The notes below the pieces were generated by a model. It saw only the letters and a program-made list of their open reading frames with translations, made no database searches and was not told the origin of the DNA. Made by a program: the position numbers and the translations under genes. Positions 6,282-6,450 of a stretch of 6,450 nt of DNA are shown one piece after another (the stretch's first letter is position 1; the number at the start of each line of letters is the position of its first letter). The stretch comes from a bacterium (GTDB taxonomy: Bacteria; CSSED10-310; JAJRTK01). Where the stretch lies: positions 1 through 6,450 of the forward strand of contig JAJRTK010000293.1 in assembly GCA_024278345.1 (NCBI GenBank). The letters run 5' to 3'.

Positions 6282-6295
6282 GGTGGAGCTCCACC
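6282..6295. promoter_or_regulatory. Perfect 14-bp palindrome GGTGGAGCTCCACC
   Basis: The sequence reads identically on both strands with no spacer. It lies about 132 bases upstream of the transporter start at 6150. A gapless palindrome cannot make a good RNA hairpin without opening its centre, which leans slightly toward a DNA-binding site. It could also be chance in a GC-rich region. Confidence 0.35.
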
Positions 6296-6366
6296 GGACA
6301 ACTCAATGCCGGGGACCTATCAGATCCGGTTGACAACATCACCGCTGGGGCGGGCCTCCTTCCCGG

Positions 6367-6409
6367 CTCCGTGCAGCCCGGAGGGCGCTACACCGGCAAG
6401 ATGCCGGTG
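6367..6409. repeat. Tandem hairpins including REP-like copy 2
   Basis: CTCCG/CGGAG (6367-6371, 6379-6383) forms a 5-bp stem. Seven bases later CACCGGCA, loop AGA, TGCCGGTG (6391-6409) forms a perfect 8-bp stem with a 3-base loop. The second hairpin has the same geometry as the one at 760-778, with a compensated pair change. Paired hairpins in a spacer resemble REP/BIME-type intergenic elements. Confidence 0.5.
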
Positions 6410-6450
6410 CCACCGTTTCGGCGAAGAAAATTGTAAAGCAAAAACACGAC

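Larger units (their letters stand above)
6151..6450. other. Upstream region of the transporter gene, rich in dyad symmetries
   Basis: No gene is supported here; the frame crossing it on the plus strand continues from an antisense shadow of the transporter. It contains an interrupted inverted repeat at 6205-6221, a perfect 14-bp palindrome at 6282-6295, a 5-bp hairpin at 6367-6383 and an 8-bp hairpin at 6391-6409. On the minus strand TATCTT or TACAAT-like hexamers occur near 6257 and 6432, but without convincing -35 partners at proper spacing, so I do not name a promoter. Confidence 0.6.

Noticed and set aside
6330-6335. TTGACA hexamer on the plus strand as a promoter -35
   Set aside because: No -10-like hexamer lies 16-18 bases downstream and no plus-strand gene follows within the window.
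5960-6436. Plus-strand frame crossing the transporter start and upstream region
   Set aside because: Most of it is antisense to the transporter N-terminus; the rest is repeat-rich spacer and the product has no protein-like features.

Overview
The window looks like chromosomal DNA from a moderately GC-rich, probably Gram-negative bacterium. This rests on a secreted M1-type metallopeptidase with a Sec signal peptide, a three-helix stress-type inner-membrane protein, and the base composition. The N-terminal style of the peptidase (a G-x-V-x-G-x-x-F-x-G-E-G-x-F stretch followed by a Pro/Glu/Arg-rich segment) resembles M1-like proteins I associate with Acidobacteriota and similar phyla. The taxonomic guess is weak: there is no rRNA, tRNA or marker gene. 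I see no insertion sequence, CRISPR array, phage gene or toxin-antitoxin pair.

Layout. 1-307 has no convincing gene, but holds small hairpins and a very G-rich tract next to the first start codon. 308-673 (+) encodes a 121-residue membrane protein of unknown function. 674-1116 is a long spacer with a perfect 8-bp hairpin, an imperfect tandem repeat and a T8 run. 1117-3525 (+) encodes an exported 802-residue M1-family (gluzincin) metallopeptidase homologue. It keeps the zinc site but lacks the canonical GxMEN exopeptidase motif. After a 121-bp gap with a leader hairpin, 3647-3940 (+) encodes a 97-residue GlsB/YeaQ/YmgE-family membrane protein. Only 14 bp further on, the convergent gene 3955-6150 (-) ends. 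It encodes a bacterial cation-chloride cotransporter (SLC12/CCC family) with a complete cytosolic C-terminal domain. Its roughly 300-bp upstream region (6151-6450) carries several dyad-symmetric sequences, including a hairpin very similar to the one at 760-778.

How the genes fit together. A possible shared theme is the cell envelope and ion or osmotic stress (small membrane protein, GlsB-like protein, CCC transporter). This is inference from proximity: spacings are large, the transporter is on the opposite strand, and there is no clear operon. I did not find a convincing new multi-gene system. The more unusual items are the non-canonical M1 peptidase with its large unassigned N-terminal region, the paired REP-like hairpins with a compensatory base-pair change, the G-tract beside the first gene, and a bacterial CCC transporter with an NKCC-like sodium-site pattern.
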